Assembly: GCA_002361485.1 (NCBI GenBank)
Contig: DESZ01000009.1
Coordinates: 17,532-81,531 of the forward strand
From: Cyanobacteria bacterium UBA3301
GTDB lineage: Bacteria; Cyanobacteriota; Vampirovibrionia; Gastranaerophilales; Gastranaerophilaceae
Direction: 5' to 3'
DNA: 64,000 nucleotides
The notes under the pieces were generated by a model that was not told the origin of the DNA, ran no database searches, and saw nothing but the letters and a program-made list of their open reading frames with translations. A program made the position numbers and the translations under genes. Of this stretch, positions 1 through 10,628 are shown in pieces (the stretch's first letter is position 1; each line of letters opens with the position of its first letter).

Positions 1-1154
1 AAAGGCTTGCAATTGTAATATTGCTGATAATTGTACTGCCTATTTTATACAACAAGACATCCGGAATTATTACCGGTGTAATGATTCAAAAATTTATGAA
101 AATGCCGAAAGAAGTTGTGGTAGATAATCCTACAACGATTGATTCAAACATTAACGCAGTATCTACAGGCAGAGTTGAAGCAAAATATTCTGTAGATTTG
201 ACTGCAAGGGTTTCCGGATTTTTGCAGAAGAAATACTTTAATGAAGGAGATTTTGTAAAAAAAGGACAATTATTATTCCAGATTGATCCGCAGGAATATC
301 AATTAGAGGTTAAGAATTCCCAAGCAACGGTTAATCAATACAATGCGTTACTATTAAATTCTCAACAGGAACTTAACAGGGCAAATGCTTTGATACAGGA
401 AGATTTGGTGAGCCATTCTTATGTTGACCAGAGTTTGGCAACAAGAAACCAAAACCAAGCATTGTTAGATGCGGCAAGACAAAAATTACAGCTTGCAAAA
501 GTTAATTTAGGGTACACCTCTATAAAATCACCTATTGACGGGAGAATCGGTAAAGTTCAAATAACAGAGGGAAATTATGTAACTCTTAATTCAGGAGTTT
601 TAGCTAATGTCTCGAGTATTGATCCTGTATATGTGTCATTCAGTTTGCGCAGTTCCGATTTTGTAAAATTATTGAAAGCAAGCGATAAGTTCAAAGGCGT
701 TCAGGTAAAAGTTCAATTTGAGGGCGGTAATTGGTATGACAAATACGGCGTTATAGATTTTGTGGATAACCAAATTGATAAGGCGTCAGGTGCTATTCAA
801 ATGCGTGCAACTTTTGAAAACCCAAAAGGTTGGCTCGTTCCCGGAGATTATATGAAAGTAACTTTAATTGCTCCGGAAAAAGTTAATTTTATGACCGTAC
901 CGCAGGCATGTACAAAAGGGGATGCTATGAGCGGTTATTATGTATGGGTTATAGATAAAGATAATACTGTAAAACGTAAAGATATTAAGGTCTCGGACGA
1001 AATAGACAATAATTGGATTGTTGAAAGCGGTTTGAATAAAGATGATAAAGTTGTCGTAGCAGGAGTTCAAAATATAACAGCCGAAGGACAGAAGGTGAAA
1101 ATTTTAACGGCAGAAGAATATGCTAAAAAACGAAAATCAGATGATGCAAGATAA
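1..1154 (+). CDS. RND efflux periplasmic membrane-fusion protein (5' partial)
   Basis: This is the periplasmic adaptor (HlyD/AcrA family) that joins an inner-membrane RND pump to an outer-membrane channel. The reading frame is open to the left edge with no stop. The first internal start (TTG at 21) lies inside a hydrophobic N-terminal anchor, so the true start is probably outside the window. After the anchor come a biotinyl-lipoyl-like segment around residues 45-80, an alpha-helical hairpin rich in Gln/Asn/Ala around 90-160, the second lipoyl half (SPIDGRIGKV) near 170 and a beta-barrel/membrane-proximal part to the end. The length is close to the family norm. The pump gene starts 11 bp downstream and the channel gene follows, which gives a complete tripartite operon. 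The substrate cannot be read from sequence. Confidence 0.93.
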   Translation, partial: RLAIVILLIIVLPILYNKTSGIITGVMIQKFMKMPKEVVVDNPTTIDSNINAVSTGRVEAKYSVDLTARVSGFLQKKYFNEGDFVKKGQLLFQIDPQEYQLEVKNSQATVNQYNALLLNSQQELNRANALIQEDLVSHSYVDQSLATRNQNQALLDAARQKLQLAKVNLGYTSIKSPIDGRIGKVQITEGNYVTLNSGVLANVSSIDPVYVSFSLRSSDFVKLLKASDKFKGVQVKVQFEGGNWYDKYGVIDFVDNQIDKASGAIQMRATFENPKGWLVPGDYMKVTLIAPEKVNFMTVPQACTKGDAMSGYYVWVIDKDNTVKRKDIKVSDEIDNNWIVESGLNKDDKVVVAGVQNITAEGQKVKILTAEEYAKKRKSDDAR

Positions 1155-1165
1155 GAAAGAAAAAT

Positions 1166-4100
1166 ATGAAACGAATAATAGATAAAGCTAAATTATACTT
1201 TTTTATACAAAAGCCGAGATTTGCGCTTGTAATATCAATCTGTATTGTGATAATGGGCTTAATTTCGATGGCAGGGTTGAAACAGGAAAGTTATCCTGAT
1301 GTTACTCCGCCTCAAATCATGGTCAGTGCAAATTACATGGGGGCAAGTGCAGAAGTCGTTGAATCTTCTGTTGCAACTGTTTTGGAACAAAAATTAAACG
1401 GTGTTGAAAATTTGACCTATATGACTTCTACTTCTTACGATGGGATGTACCAGTTAAGAATGTATTTTAAAGTCGGTTCCGATAAAAACGTTAACCTAAT
1501 GAATGTTCAAAACCGTATTCAACAGGTTCAATCGCAATTACCGGAAGATGTTCAAAGGACAGGTGTGACTGCAATAAGTCGCTCGTCAGGTTCAGGTGCG
1601 GTTATTTTGACATTATTGCCTGAACATGGCAATTGGTCGCAATTAGATTTGACTAACTATGGTTCTATATATATAAAAGATGAATTAAAGCGTGTTGACG
1701 GGGTCGCGGATGTTGATGTATACGGTTCAGGTGATTATGCAATGCGTATATGGCTTGATCCGCAAAAAATGGCAGGGTTAAATGTTTCAACAAGCGAAGT
1801 CAGGGCTGCTATTGCCGCACAAAATACACAGGTAACCGCAGGCGCTTTAGGGCAAAGACCGACAGATGATGAACAAGCTCTCCAAATTACCCTGAAAACA
1901 AACGGCAGATTGCAGGATGTAAAAGAATTTGAAAATATTATAATTCGTTCTAATATTGACGGGTCAAATGTAAAAATTAAAGATATTGCGCGTGTAGAAT
2001 TGGGGGCTCAAACTTATCAAAATTTAGGTCTTGTAAACGGTAAACCTTCGGCAGTTATTGTTATCTCTCAATTGCCTGATGCTAACGTTATAAATATGTC
2101 TAAAGCCGTTCATAAAAAAGTTGATGAACTTAATTCAAGAATGAATAACGGCTTAAAAATTATTACAATTAAAGACGATGCGGATTATATTCACGAATCA
2201 ATGCAAGAAGTTGAGTTTACGATTTTATTAACAGGTATAATTGTTGTATTGATAATATTCCTGTTTTTAGGGGACGGAATGGCGACATTGGTTCCTTGTG
2301 CGACAATTCCTGTATCATTAATCGGTACATTTGTCGCATTGCAAGCATTGGGGATGTCTATTAACCTGTTGTCATTATTTGCATTGGTTTTGGCAGTCGG
2401 AGTTGTCGTTGACGATGCTATTGTTGTTATAGAAAACGTAAAACGTCATATTGACGAAGGTAAATCAGCAATTGTTGCGACTCAGTTAACAATGGAAGAA
2501 GTGGGCCCGTCATTAGTCGCTATGGCTATGGTTTTGATGGCGGTATTTGTTCCGATTATATTTATGGGCGGAATGACTGGCGTTATGTATAAACAATTTG
2601 CTGTTTGTATTGCCGTTTCTATTGCAATATCCGCTATCTGTGCATTGTCATTATCTCCTGCGATGTGCTCCCACTTTTTAGGCAGAGGCGGAAATGATGC
2701 AGATGATTTGGATAATCCTGAAAAGCGTGATTTGAATTGGCATTTCAAGCGTATCCAAAAACGTGTCGGACGCAGAACAATGCGATATGTTGTCAAATTT
2801 AATCAAATGTTTGATAAAATAGAAGATTTTTATATGGAATACGTTGAAAAATTTGTTTATGATAAGAAATTGACAATAATATTCTATATAGGCATTATTC
2901 TGTTAACAATGTTTGCGTTTAAAATAACTTCAACAGGTTTTATTCCTGACGAAGACCAAAAAGTATTGTTAGCAACTATAACGCTTCCAGACGGAGCTTC
3001 TTTACCGAGAACCGAAGAAGTTGCGCGAAGATTTGTTTCTCAAATAAGTGAGATTGACGGTGTTGATAAGGAAAAGGTTACGGTTTTTGGCGGTAACGGA
3101 GCATCAAATTCGGCAACGGCGATTATACTTTTAAAAGATTATGAATACAGAAAAATAGGACCGTTAAGATGGATAAAGCGCAAATTAACAGGTAAAGAAA
3201 CAAATTTGGCGCATACTGCTATTTTAAATAAAATTCGCGCAATCGCATCAAATACAAAGGAAGCTTCTATTATATCATTCTCTCCGCCTGCAATTATGGG
3301 GATGAGTATGATGGGTGGTTTTGAATTTCAAATGCTTTCGCAAGGCGAATATACTCCTCAGCAAATGGAAACCTGGGCAAATAAATTGATAACAGAGGCA
3401 AATCAGGATAAAACTTTATCAAACGTAAATACGACTTTCCAGGCGAATGTACCGCAATATATTTTGGATATTGATTATGCAAAAGCTTTAGCGCAAAATG
3501 TTGATTTGCAGGAATTATACGCGACATTGGCATCAATGCTCGGAACATATTATGTAAACGATTTCAATAAATACGGTCGTGTATTTAAAGTAGAATTACA
3601 GGCAGAAAGCAGATTCAGAGATAAAGCGACTGATTTGGACGGAATTTATGTTACAAACAGAAACGGGGTGCAAGTTCCTGTATTGTCTTTAATAAAATTA
3701 CGTCAAACAATCGGTACGGCATCTATTTCAAGATATAATTTGTATAAATCGGTACAAATTCAGGGGCAGCAGACTCCGGGCAAGAGTTCCGGAGATGCAA
3801 TGAATGCAATGGAACAAGTCTCAAAACGTGTTTTGCCGTCTGATATGACATTTGATTGGTCAGGTACATCAGCTCAAGAACGTGAAGCTTCGGGGCAAAC
3901 AATAATGATTGTTGCATTCGCGCTTGTATTTGTATATTTATTCTTGGTTGCGTTGTACGAAAGTTATACAATCCCGCTTGCTGTTTTATTGATTTCTCCT
4001 GTTGCGGCATTAGGAGCTTTGATTTTCCAATTGATGATAAATCAGGCATTTGATATATATTCACAGGTCGGGATGATAACCCTTATCGGTTTAGCCGCAA

Positions 4101-4435
4101 AACAATCTATTTTGATTGTTGAATTTGCTAAAACCGAACACGAAGATAATGGTTTATCAATTCGTGATGCAGCTTTGAAAGCTGCGAAATTAAGATTTAG
4201 AGCAATTATGATGACGGAATTGGCATTTATTATCGGGGTATTACCGATGATATTTGCTTCAGGTGCAGGTGCAAATTCAAGAATATCTGTCGGATCAACC
4301 GTATTTGGCGGTATGGTGGCTGCCGCAACTGTCGGTGCAGTCTTGACTCCGGCATTTTATGTAATCGTTCAGGAATTTGTAGATAAATTCCCGAAACGCG
4401 AAATTACACAAAAAGATTTAACATATGACGAATAA
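1166..4435 (+). CDS. RND multidrug efflux pump, HAE1 (AcrB/MexB) family
   Basis: This is a proton-driven inner-membrane exporter of 1089 residues, the normal size for AcrB-like pumps. It has the family layout: an N-terminal membrane helix near residues 15-35, a large periplasmic loop, a membrane block around 345-560, a second periplasmic loop and a final block from about 910. The proton-relay pair of aspartates is present in transmembrane helix 4 (VVDDAIVV, D416-D417). The matching lysine in the C-terminal half is in AAKQSILIVEFAK (K979). It lies between the fusion protein and the TolC-like gene, and the channel gene's longest frame overlaps its last codons. The HAE1 family usually exports hydrophobic or amphiphilic compounds; the actual substrate is unknown. 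Confidence 0.96.
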   Translation: MKRIIDKAKLYFFIQKPRFALVISICIVIMGLISMAGLKQESYPDVTPPQIMVSANYMGASAEVVESSVATVLEQKLNGVENLTYMTSTSYDGMYQLRMYFKVGSDKNVNLMNVQNRIQQVQSQLPEDVQRTGVTAISRSSGSGAVILTLLPEHGNWSQLDLTNYGSIYIKDELKRVDGVADVDVYGSGDYAMRIWLDPQKMAGLNVSTSEVRAAIAAQNTQVTAGALGQRPTDDEQALQITLKTNGRLQDVKEFENIIIRSNIDGSNVKIKDIARVELGAQTYQNLGLVNGKPSAVIVISQLPDANVINMSKAVHKKVDELNSRMNNGLKIITIKDDADYIHESMQEVEFTILLTGIIVVLIIFLFLGDGMATLVPCATIPVSLIGTFVALQALGMSINLLSLFALVLAVGVVVDDAIVVIENVKRHIDEGKSAIVATQLTMEEVGPSLVAMAMVLMAVFVPIIFMGGMTGVMYKQFAVCIAVSIAISAICALSLSPAMCSHFLGRGGNDADDLDNPEKRDLNWHFKRIQKRVGRRTMRYVVKFNQMFDKIEDFYMEYVEKFVYDKKLTIIFYIGIILLTMFAFKITSTGFIPDEDQKVLLATITLPDGASLPRTEEVARRFVSQISEIDGVDKEKVTVFGGNGASNSATAIILLKDYEYRKIGPLRWIKRKLTGKETNLAHTAILNKIRAIASNTKEASIISFSPPAIMGMSMMGGFEFQMLSQGEYTPQQMETWANKLITEANQDKTLSNVNTTFQANVPQYILDIDYAKALAQNVDLQELYATLASMLGTYYVNDFNKYGRVFKVELQAESRFRDKATDLDGIYVTNRNGVQVPVLSLIKLRQTIGTASISRYNLYKSVQIQGQQTPGKSSGDAMNAMEQVSKRVLPSDMTFDWSGTSAQEREASGQTIMIVAFALVFVYLFLVALYESYTIPLAVLLISPVAALGALIFQLMINQAFDIYSQVGMITLIGLAAKQSILIVEFAKTEHEDNGLSIRDAALKAAKLRFRAIMMTELAFIIGVLPMIFASGAGANSRISVGSTVFGGMVAAATVGAVLTPAFYVIVQEFVDKFPKREITQKDLTYDE

Positions 4436-4457
4436 AAAATATAGAAACGGAAAAAGT

Positions 4458-6023
4458 ATGAAAAAATTTTTAAATATAGCATTAATATTGGCAATTACGG
4501 TAGCAGGTACAACCCCGACTTTTGCAAAGACAAAAAAGATTCAAAAACAATCTCAAGCTCAAGCTGTTGATGAAACAAAACTTGCAAAAAGCTCAAAGGA
4601 TGAGCCTATTCAGATAGTTAAACCCGAAAAGAATACTAAAGTAAATAAGAAAACTGAGATAAAAAAATTAAACTTTAAATCAAAAAGTAAAGCGAAATCT
4701 TCTAAAGAAGCTGAAGGAATGTATGAAACAAAATTCCCTGTAATTGACAGTAAGATTGATTATACAGAAACTGTAACAAATATTCCGAAAGAAGTCTCTT
4801 TAAAAGATTGTATCAAACTTGCAATAACACATCATCCGACTATTATGGCAGCAATAAGCAGTTCCGAAATATATAAATCTCGTGTAGGGCAGGCTTGGAG
4901 TAATTATTTCCCGACATTAACAGCAGGTGTCAGCTATTCAAGAAATGATATGTTTATGACCATGGGCGGAGCTATGGCAAGAATGATTCCGCAAAAATAC
5001 AATATGTTTTATGTTCCGAATATTTCTGCAGATATGTTGCTGTTTGATTTCGGAAAAACAAAGGCTATGGCGGATTCTGCCCAAAAGAGTTATGAATCTT
5101 CAAGATATGATGCCGAAACAAGTATCGAAAATGTTATCTATAATGTAAAAGTCGCATATTATAATTTGCTTTTTGCCAAGGCTCAAAAAGAAGTATATGC
5201 AGAAACCGTCAAGGATTATGAGTTACAATTAAAGCAGGCAAGAGCATATTTTGATATAGGTAAAAAAGCAAAAATCGATGTTACTTATGCCGAATATAAT
5301 TTAGGTAAAGCTCAATTAAATGAAATAAAAGCAAAAAATACATTAGAACTTGCCGCGGTTGAATTGGCAAACGCAGTAGGGATTCCTGAACTCGCAGGTG
5401 TTGTTTTAACAGATGAACTAAATTCAAAAGAATATGATGTGAATTTTGCCGATTTAATTGACACGGCGCAAAGTTCTCGTCCGTCATTGTTGTCAGCCAA
5501 GAAAAGAATGGATGCGGCAGAAGTCGCTATAAGAGCATCAAAGCGTGCTTATACTCCAAATATCAGTGCATTTGGTTCTTATCAGTATGGCGGACGTGAA
5601 GTAAACAGCGATTACGGTTATCAAGCAGGCGTGCAAATGCAATATGCCGGAGTAAACCTTATGCTATTAAAAAAACAAGTAGATGAAGCGACAGCAACAT
5701 ATAAAAAGGCTGTTGCCGATTATGAACAGGAAAAGCAAAATGTTTATCTTGATGTAAAAAGTGCTTATATAAATTTGTTGAATTCCTTTGACAGTATAAG
5801 GGTTGCAAAATTGGCGCTGCAACAAGCAAAAGAACAACAATATCAAGCTTTTAGAAGATATCAAGTCGGATTAGGGGATGCAATTGAATTTAAAGATTCG
5901 GAAAATACGTACCTTAATGCACAATTGGATTATTATTCAACATTGTTACAATATAATGTAAATGCTGCCGAGATTGAACGTGTAATCGGAGCACCTATTC
6001 ACGAAACGGATAAAGAATTATAA
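4458..6023 (+). CDS. TolC-like outer-membrane efflux protein
   Basis: This is the outer-membrane channel of the RND system, belonging to the outer membrane efflux protein family. I chose the ATG at 4458 because it is followed by a typical signal peptide (Met-Lys-Lys, a hydrophobic stretch and Ala-rich cleavage site near TFAK) and preceded by an AG-rich ribosome site. A longer frame from 4425 adds 11 polar residues and overlaps the pump gene. After the signal come about 80 Lys-rich low-complexity residues, unusual for TolC. Two OEP repeats of long amphipathic helices follow (roughly residues 115-310 and 330-515), with Tyr/Gly-rich strands between. It is the third gene of the operon. No terminator stands out in the 88 bp before the convergent protease gene. 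Confidence 0.92.
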   Translation: MKKFLNIALILAITVAGTTPTFAKTKKIQKQSQAQAVDETKLAKSSKDEPIQIVKPEKNTKVNKKTEIKKLNFKSKSKAKSSKEAEGMYETKFPVIDSKIDYTETVTNIPKEVSLKDCIKLAITHHPTIMAAISSSEIYKSRVGQAWSNYFPTLTAGVSYSRNDMFMTMGGAMARMIPQKYNMFYVPNISADMLLFDFGKTKAMADSAQKSYESSRYDAETSIENVIYNVKVAYYNLLFAKAQKEVYAETVKDYELQLKQARAYFDIGKKAKIDVTYAEYNLGKAQLNEIKAKNTLELAAVELANAVGIPELAGVVLTDELNSKEYDVNFADLIDTAQSSRPSLLSAKKRMDAAEVAIRASKRAYTPNISAFGSYQYGGREVNSDYGYQAGVQMQYAGVNLMLLKKQVDEATATYKKAVADYEQEKQNVYLDVKSAYINLLNSFDSIRVAKLALQQAKEQQYQAFRRYQVGLGDAIEFKDSENTYLNAQLDYYSTLLQYNVNAAEIERVIGAPIHETDKEL

Positions 6024-6111
6024 CGGAAGGTCGGATGTTTAGATGTTCGGAGGATTGGCTTTTTATTTAATTGAAAAAGACTAGTCTCTATGCATCTATT
6101 TCTCTACGCCT

Positions 6112-8703
6112 CTATTTTGATACAATTGAGAGTACATAATTATTGTTAAAATACTTATTTGCAACCTCTAAAATGTCTGTATCTTTTATGCTGTTTATAA
6201 GCTCTTGGTATTGTGTGTCAAATTCATATCCGACGCCTAAAGCTTCGTATCCGCCGAGAGTCGAGGCTTTATCAAGATTTGTTTCAAGTCCGATTATGTA
6301 GTTTCCTATAAGTTTTTCTTTTGCATCTTTTAATTCTTTATCTCCGACGTATTCCGTTTTTAAACGCTTTATTTCTGCAAACAAACCTTCTTTTGCCTGT
6401 TCAAGTGTAGACGGGTTTGTCCCGATATATAGCATAAAGCTTCCGCGCAGTGCGTGTGCGCTGTAGCCTGAACCCAATTGATACGCAAGTCCTTGTTTTT
6501 CTCTCAAATCTTTGAACAAACGAGAACTCATACCGCTTCCGAGTAAAGAATCTATCACCTGTAATGTGGCAAAATCTTTTTTATTATCCGTTCCCGCAGT
6601 TTGCCAGCCTAAAATTATCCATGCAGTTTCGGTCGAAGGCATATTTTGAACAATGGTAGTTGGTGCTGATATTGAAGGAACTTTTGAGTTATATCTGCCG
6701 TATTCAAATCCATTGTTACTGTTTTCGTTATTAAAAATATTATTTAATTCATTTATTGTCTTTTCTTTATCGACGTTTCCGTTTATTGATATAACCAGAT
6801 TTTGCGGTTCAAAAATACGATTATAATAGTTTATAACATCTTCTCTTGTAATATTTGGAATATTTTTTTCTAATATATTTGAGGATATTGAATAGTTACT
6901 GTTCGGGAAAATTAATTCTCTGTATTTTTCCAAAGCTCTTTGTATAGCATTATCCTTATTACTTTTTATTTGGCTTAATTTATCAGCTTTTATTTTTCCC
7001 AATTCTATTTCATCGAAATTTGCGTTATTGATTATTTCATCTAATATTGCAAGTGTTTTATCATATTCTTCTTTAGTTGTTAATATTGAAATAGAAAAAG
7101 TATCTGCACTAACAGCAGGTGAAATTTTTATACCGTTGTCTTCAAGAAATTGCGACAATTCAATCGGCGAATAATTTTTAGTACCTTTCATCATGCCAAG
7201 TGCCGCAATATTTGCAACACCTGAAATGTTTTCGACAAGCTTTCCGCCACGTGCGAAAATACTTATTGCAATAATATCATTAGAAGTGTTTGGGGTATAT
7301 AATAATGTCGAACCGTTAGACAATTTGTATTCTTGAGTTTGAGAATTTTGGCTTATTAATTCGGCACTACCTTCTGTTTTCTTTCTAAAAATTGAAACAG
7401 GAATATTTTTGGCACTTTCAGGAAGAACAATTGAAATTGCGCTTCGATTTGTTCCCAAATATTTTTCTGCGGCTTTTTTTACTTCTTCTTTTGTAACCGA
7501 TTTAATATTTGCCAAATAGCTTTCATAAAATTTTATATCACCCGTAAGAATTGTGGTATATCCGATTTCGTTTGAAATATTTGAGACTGATTCTCTTGAA
7601 TAATATGTATCGCGTTCAATAATATTCTTAGCTAGGTTAATTTGTTCGTCAGTTACTCCGTCTTTTTGGATTTTTGCAATTTCTTCAAAAATTGCGGTTT
7701 CAACCGATTTGATTTTTTCAGGTTCAAAATTTGCTTTTATGTAAAAAATGCCGTCGTCTTTATAGGTCATATTACCTGCAGAAACAGAAAATGCGACGCG
7801 TTTCTTTTCTTTTAATGATTGGTTTAAAACAGATGAACGGCCTTCTCCTAAAATTGTCGCCAATACATCAAGTGCGTAGGATTCTTTATTAGATATCGGA
7901 ACCGCTCGAAAACCGATTAGCATATACCCCGATTGTGTATCCGCGCTATATTCTGTTTTTCTTTTTTGTTCCGTAAGTTGCGCTTCTTTAGGATAAATAT
8001 TTTTTTCGGATTTTTTTGCATCACAATTAAAGCTTTGACTGATTTTGTCGAGCGCATGATTGGTATCTACATCACCTATTACAAGTGTTACCATATTGGA
8101 AGGTGAGTAATGAACGTTATAAAATTCTAAAACTTTTTCTCTGGTGATGGTTTCAATGATATCTTTTTTACCGATAACTCTTCTTTTATACGGATGGGAA
8201 GTATACATCATTGCATCAAGATTTTCCATCAATATTTTTTCGGGTGAATTCATATCTTTTCCGATTTCTTCCAAGACAACACGTCGTTCTTTTTCCATTT
8301 CATTTCGCGGAATCATAGGATTTTGCAGCATATCAGCGTGCAATTCCATAGCCAAATCAAAATCTTTTGAAGGGATAGTTATATAATAATGAGTAAAATC
8401 TTTGCTGGTTGCGGCATTTGTTATTGCTCCTTTTGTTTCAAGTATTTTATCAAATTCTCCGGGAGCGTGATTTTTAGTTCCTTTGAAGAATAAATGTTCC
8501 AAAAAATGCGCAACTCCGTTGTTTGAATCATCTTCATCAATAGAACCTGTTTTAATCCAAGTATCGATTGTTACAATAGGATTATTTTTTACTTCTTGTA
8601 TAATAACGGTTTGTCCGTTATTCAATTTGAATAATTGAGCATTTGCTGCCCAGACTAAATTCCCGCAGAATAATATTACCGCTATAATAAGTATTTTTTT
8701 CAT
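6112..8703 (-). CDS. M16 family zinc metallopeptidase, fused two-half form
   Basis: This is a secreted zinc protease of the pitrilysin/M16 family, about 863 residues. The start at 8703 gives a clean signal peptide (Met-Lys-Lys, hydrophobic core, AANA) and has a GAGGGTG ribosome site; a start at 8718 would use the ribosome site as coding. The inverted zinc motif HFLEH (HxxEH) appears near residue 70, with the downstream acidic ligand region in RRVVLEEI about 75 residues later. The second half (from about residue 440) has the same fold features but no HxxEH, so it is the usual non-catalytic partner, here fused in one chain rather than encoded separately. Many bacteria carry the halves as two 45-kDa proteins. 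The substrate is probably peptides in the periplasm (inference). Confidence 0.93.
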   Translation of the reverse strand: MKKILIIAVILFCGNLVWAANAQLFKLNNGQTVIIQEVKNNPIVTIDTWIKTGSIDEDDSNNGVAHFLEHLFFKGTKNHAPGEFDKILETKGAITNAATSKDFTHYYITIPSKDFDLAMELHADMLQNPMIPRNEMEKERRVVLEEIGKDMNSPEKILMENLDAMMYTSHPYKRRVIGKKDIIETITREKVLEFYNVHYSPSNMVTLVIGDVDTNHALDKISQSFNCDAKKSEKNIYPKEAQLTEQKRKTEYSADTQSGYMLIGFRAVPISNKESYALDVLATILGEGRSSVLNQSLKEKKRVAFSVSAGNMTYKDDGIFYIKANFEPEKIKSVETAIFEEIAKIQKDGVTDEQINLAKNIIERDTYYSRESVSNISNEIGYTTILTGDIKFYESYLANIKSVTKEEVKKAAEKYLGTNRSAISIVLPESAKNIPVSIFRKKTEGSAELISQNSQTQEYKLSNGSTLLYTPNTSNDIIAISIFARGGKLVENISGVANIAALGMMKGTKNYSPIELSQFLEDNGIKISPAVSADTFSISILTTKEEYDKTLAILDEIINNANFDEIELGKIKADKLSQIKSNKDNAIQRALEKYRELIFPNSNYSISSNILEKNIPNITREDVINYYNRIFEPQNLVISINGNVDKEKTINELNNIFNNENSNNGFEYGRYNSKVPSISAPTTIVQNMPSTETAWIILGWQTAGTDNKKDFATLQVIDSLLGSGMSSRLFKDLREKQGLAYQLGSGYSAHALRGSFMLYIGTNPSTLEQAKEGLFAEIKRLKTEYVGDKELKDAKEKLIGNYIIGLETNLDKASTLGGYEALGVGYEFDTQYQELINSIKDTDILEVANKYFNNNYVLSIVSK

Positions 8704-8812
8704 ATAATTCACCCTCATCTATAACGATTATATAATAAAAAGTTTCAATTACTATTACTCACAAAGATAGAATTAAGATGATTGGAAGGTTAGAGAATAA
8801 GAGGGCAGGCTA

Positions 8813-9832
8813 TTATTCAACTTTTCCTTTTAATTGACCGCAGGCGGCATCAATATCCGCACCTCGTTCCAATCTGACCGTAACTTTTTTGCCCGAATGC
8901 TCCATCAAATACTTAAATTTCATAATTGAATTGTTTGATGGGCGTTGATAATCGTTTTGAGCAGTCGGATTGTAGGGGATTAAATTTATATTACATTTAA
9001 TATCTTTTAAATAATGCGCAAGTTCTTTTGCGCTTTCTAGCGTGTCATTCAAATCTTTAATAAGCAAATATTCAATGGTAATTCTTCTTCCTGTTTTGTC
9101 AGTGTAATTTTTTAAAGCTTTATGTAATTCTTCCATAGGATATTTATTTTCAATCTGCATAAGTTTTGCGCGTATTTCGTGATTAGGTGCATGCAAAGAC
9201 AGAGCAAGTGTTGATTGCATATCAAGCTGTGCTAATTTGTTTATTTGCGGAATAATACCTGAAGTTGAAATGGTTAATCGCCTTGCGCCGATTTGAAAAT
9301 CTTCGTTAAAAATTTGCATTGCTTTTAATACGTTATCTAAATTCAATAAAGGTTCGCCTTGTCCCATAAATACAACGTTAGTAACCTTTAATCCGGTATC
9401 GCGCTGAATCATCAAGACTTGTTCAATTATTTCTTTATAAGTTAAGTTCCTTATAAATCCGCGTTTGCCCGTTGCACAAAAGCTGCAATTTACGGCACAA
9501 CCGACTTGCGAACTTACACAGGCCGTTAAATTTGCGCGATTGTCAAAACGCATAAGAACTGTTTCAACACATTCTCCATCGGGATATTCAAGCAAATATT
9601 TTATCGTTCCGTCAGAACTGACTTGTTTCACTTTGATTTTTGTATCGGATACAGTCGCAATTTCTTTTAATTCATCACGGAATTTCTTTGACAAATCAGT
9701 CATTTCATCAATTTCTTTAACTGATTTTAGATAAACCCAATTATGAATTTGTCTTGCTCGAAATTTTGAAGCTCCCATAGGGAGAACAATATTTTCTATT
9801 TCGCTTAAATTTAAACCTGATAGTATATGCAT
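8813..9832 (-). CDS. rlmN: Dual-specificity 23S rRNA/tRNA adenine-C2 methyltransferase RlmN
   Basis: This radical-SAM enzyme methylates C2 of A2503 in 23S rRNA and of A37 in some tRNAs. The 339 residues match the family. The cluster-binding motif CxxxCxxC is seen as CAVNCSFC (Cys 112, 116, 119), and the catalytic resolving cysteine is in the C-terminal DAACGQL motif (Cys 331). The SAM-binding GEPLLN loop and the LALSLHAP segment are also typical. It is transcribed alone on the minus strand, about 80 bp from the methyltransferase gene that diverges from it and about 110 bp upstream of the M16 gene. Confidence 0.97.
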   Translation of the reverse strand: MHILSGLNLSEIENIVLPMGASKFRARQIHNWVYLKSVKEIDEMTDLSKKFRDELKEIATVSDTKIKVKQVSSDGTIKYLLEYPDGECVETVLMRFDNRANLTACVSSQVGCAVNCSFCATGKRGFIRNLTYKEIIEQVLMIQRDTGLKVTNVVFMGQGEPLLNLDNVLKAMQIFNEDFQIGARRLTISTSGIIPQINKLAQLDMQSTLALSLHAPNHEIRAKLMQIENKYPMEELHKALKNYTDKTGRRITIEYLLIKDLNDTLESAKELAHYLKDIKCNINLIPYNPTAQNDYQRPSNNSIMKFKYLMEHSGKKVTVRLERGADIDAACGQLKGKVE

Positions 9833-9914
9833 AAAATAATTCTATCATAAAAACCGTTCAGGTTGATAATGACGGAATATTATGATAAAATTTTTGATAT
9901 ATGAGGGTGAGAAT

Positions 9915-10628
9915 ATGGAATCGTTGCATGAAATAGGGATAAAATACAATACAGATAAAGCTTGGTCTCGAATTAATAAAAAAGGAGTAAAAGTCTATGG
10001 CCATAATTATTTAAAATATTATGAATTATTTTTGCAGTCCCTAAGGGAACATAAATTTACATTGGTTGAATTGGGGTGTTATACCGGAGCCTCGTTAAAA
10101 ATGTGGAAAGAATATTTTCCACATGCGAATATTGTGGGTGTAGATTTGGATGAAAGCTTAAAGAAGCTGGAAGAAGACAGAATATCTTTCATTTGTTGTG
10201 ATGCAACATCTTCAGATTTGCCTGAGAAAATAGTTCATTATGGTCAGCATATAGAATGCATTATAGATGATTGTTCGCATGCTTGGGGCGATCAGCGCAG
10301 AACTTTTGAAATGCTTTTCCCGATGTTGGCAGATGGCGGGTATTATATAATAGAAGATTTAGAGTGCGGTTCAATGGGTGCATATCCTGATTACCCGCCG
10401 AAAGTCTTAGACGCTCAGCCGTTTTGGGATTATGCAATTGACAGGGCAAGATATTTGAGAGTTTCTCGCAGAAGACATCCTGAGGAGAAAAGGCCATATT
10501 TCGACCAATTACCGCCGCATATCCAAGAAATTGAAAAATCTATAGATATGGCCGTGATAGTGCCGGGTGCAATAATTTTCAGAAAAGAATCACAAGAAAG
10601 GGCAAAGCAAGAATGCCAAATAATATAA
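9915..10628 (+). CDS. Class I SAM-dependent methyltransferase (macrocin O-methyltransferase-like)
   Basis: The protein has about 237 residues with a Rossmann-type SAM site (VELGCYTGASLKMW near residue 50), the acidic end of strand 2 (VGVDLD) and a metal/catalytic-looking IIDDCSH segment followed by GGYYIIEDL. This pattern is that of the demethylmacrocin/cephalosporin-hydroxylase-like sugar O-methyltransferases. The start at 9915 was chosen because GAGGGTGAGA lies just upstream; the frame also opens at 9882. It overlaps the DUF2130 gene by 16 bp, so the two are co-transcribed. The target is unknown: a sugar or glycan hydroxyl is possible but not demonstrated by context. Confidence 0.8.
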   Translation: MESLHEIGIKYNTDKAWSRINKKGVKVYGHNYLKYYELFLQSLREHKFTLVELGCYTGASLKMWKEYFPHANIVGVDLDESLKKLEEDRISFICCDATSSDLPEKIVHYGQHIECIIDDCSHAWGDQRRTFEMLFPMLADGGYYIIEDLECGSMGAYPDYPPKVLDAQPFWDYAIDRARYLRVSRRRHPEEKRPYFDQLPPHIQEIEKSIDMAVIVPGAIIFRKESQERAKQECQII